Shown here piece after piece: positions 63,754-64,000 of a stretch of 64,000 nucleotides of DNA. The notes below the pieces were generated by a model. The model was given only the letters and a program-made list of their open reading frames with translations. It made no database searches and had not been told where the DNA came from. How positions within the stretch are numbered: the stretch's first letter is position 1; every line of letters begins with the position of its first letter. The translations under genes were made by a program, and so were the position numbers. Source of the stretch: Deltaproteobacteria bacterium (GTDB taxonomy: Bacteria; JADJOY01); NCBI GenBank assembly GCA_016713535.1, contig JADJOY010000038.1, positions 1 through 64,000 of the forward strand. Direction: 5' to 3'.

Positions 63754-64000
63754 ATGACCTCCTCGACCACTCGTCCCCCCTCCGTCACGGTGTGCGTCAC
63801 CGGCGGCATCGCCGCGTACAAGGCGTGCCTGGTGGTGCGCGGGCTGATGCGCGCCGGCGCGGTCGTGGACGTGCTCATGACCGAGGCGGCCACCAGGTTC
63901 GTGAGCCCGCTGACCTTCGAGGGGCTCACCCAGCGGCCGGTGCTGTGCGATCTGTGGGATCGCGGCCACGACATCGCGCACGTCGAGATGGCGCACGGCG
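63754..64000 (+). CDS. coaBC: Phosphopantothenoylcysteine decarboxylase/synthase CoaBC, 5' part
   Basis: 82 residues before the window ends. Flavoprotein N-terminus typical of Dfp/CoaBC: VCVTGGIAAYKACLVVRGLM, VLMTEAATRFVSPLTFEGLT and HVEMAHG. The GGIAAYK loop contacts FMN. It makes 4'-phosphopantetheine for coenzyme A synthesis. Incomplete at the right edge; the synthetase domain would lie beyond it. Confidence 0.85.
   Translation, partial: MTSSTTRPPSVTVCVTGGIAAYKACLVVRGLMRAGAVVDVLMTEAATRFVSPLTFEGLTQRPVLCDLWDRGHDIAHVEMAHG

Overview
The window is about 64 kb of very GC-rich DNA with gene after gene packed tightly, often with stop and start codons overlapping by 4 bp (ATGA or GTGA). It reads as a chromosomal segment of an aerobic, Gram-negative, delta-proteobacterial/Myxococcota-like organism. 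The reasons are the alternative complex III plus A2-type caa3 oxidase operon, the STAS-fused Mla lipid transporter, lipoproteins with Sec signals, an RND tripartite pump and a long exopolysaccharide locus. This placement is inferred from gene content, not from a marker gene: no rRNA, tRNA, CRISPR array or insertion sequence was seen.

Layout. 248-6092 (+): tripartite RND efflux pump (adaptor, TolC-like, RND). 6402-6806 (-): small L7/L12 C-terminal-domain-like protein, then an intergenic region with a 24-bp-armed inverted repeat. 7400-9606 (+): HflX GTPase and a coupled lipoprotein. 9619-10911 (-): FHA-EAL signalling protein. 11211-14837 (-): MlaE(STAS)-MlaF-MlaD-lipoprotein phospholipid transporter. 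14981-28387 (+): SCO protein, then alternative complex III (actA-F plus a small membrane protein), a second SCO and caa3 oxidase subunits II, I, III and IV, closed by a terminator. 28632-30745 (-): glutathione S-transferase and a GH13 hydrolase. 30830-35388 (+): MMACHC-like B12 protein, FadN-type beta-oxidation enzyme and thiolase, closed by a strong terminator. 35489-55827 (+): exopolysaccharide/O-antigen locus (Wza, CnaB-like secreted protein, Wzc, flippase-methyltransferase, KpsS-like protein, polymerase-like membrane protein, GT9, GT2, methyltransferase, DegT aminotransferase, initiating sugar transferase, WbpM-like dehydratase, O-antigen ligase with TPR tail). 55850-60498 (-): large GT39-like membrane glycosyltransferase and two paralogous secreted SRPBCC/START-like proteins. 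60674-63017 (+): isovaleryl-CoA-dehydrogenase-like enzyme, small membrane protein, EamA exporter. 63071-63737 (+): VapBC toxin-antitoxin with a clear tandem-palindrome operator. 63754-end (+): 5' part of coaBC.

How it works together. Quinol is oxidised by ACIII and electrons pass through cytochrome domains to a caa3 oxidase carrying the A2-type YSHPAV motif; two SCO proteins would load CuA. The fatty-acid and branched-chain acyl-CoA genes feed this chain. The polysaccharide locus follows the Wzx/Wzy/Wzc/Wza logic, with a KpsS-like protein added.

Sequence quality. At least ten otherwise well-conserved genes are broken by 1-2 base indels, mostly at short homopolymers or dinucleotide repeats, and one by a single in-frame amber codon. 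Because these hit core respiratory genes, assembly or sequencing error is the likeliest cause; coordinates given for these genes span the repaired gene.
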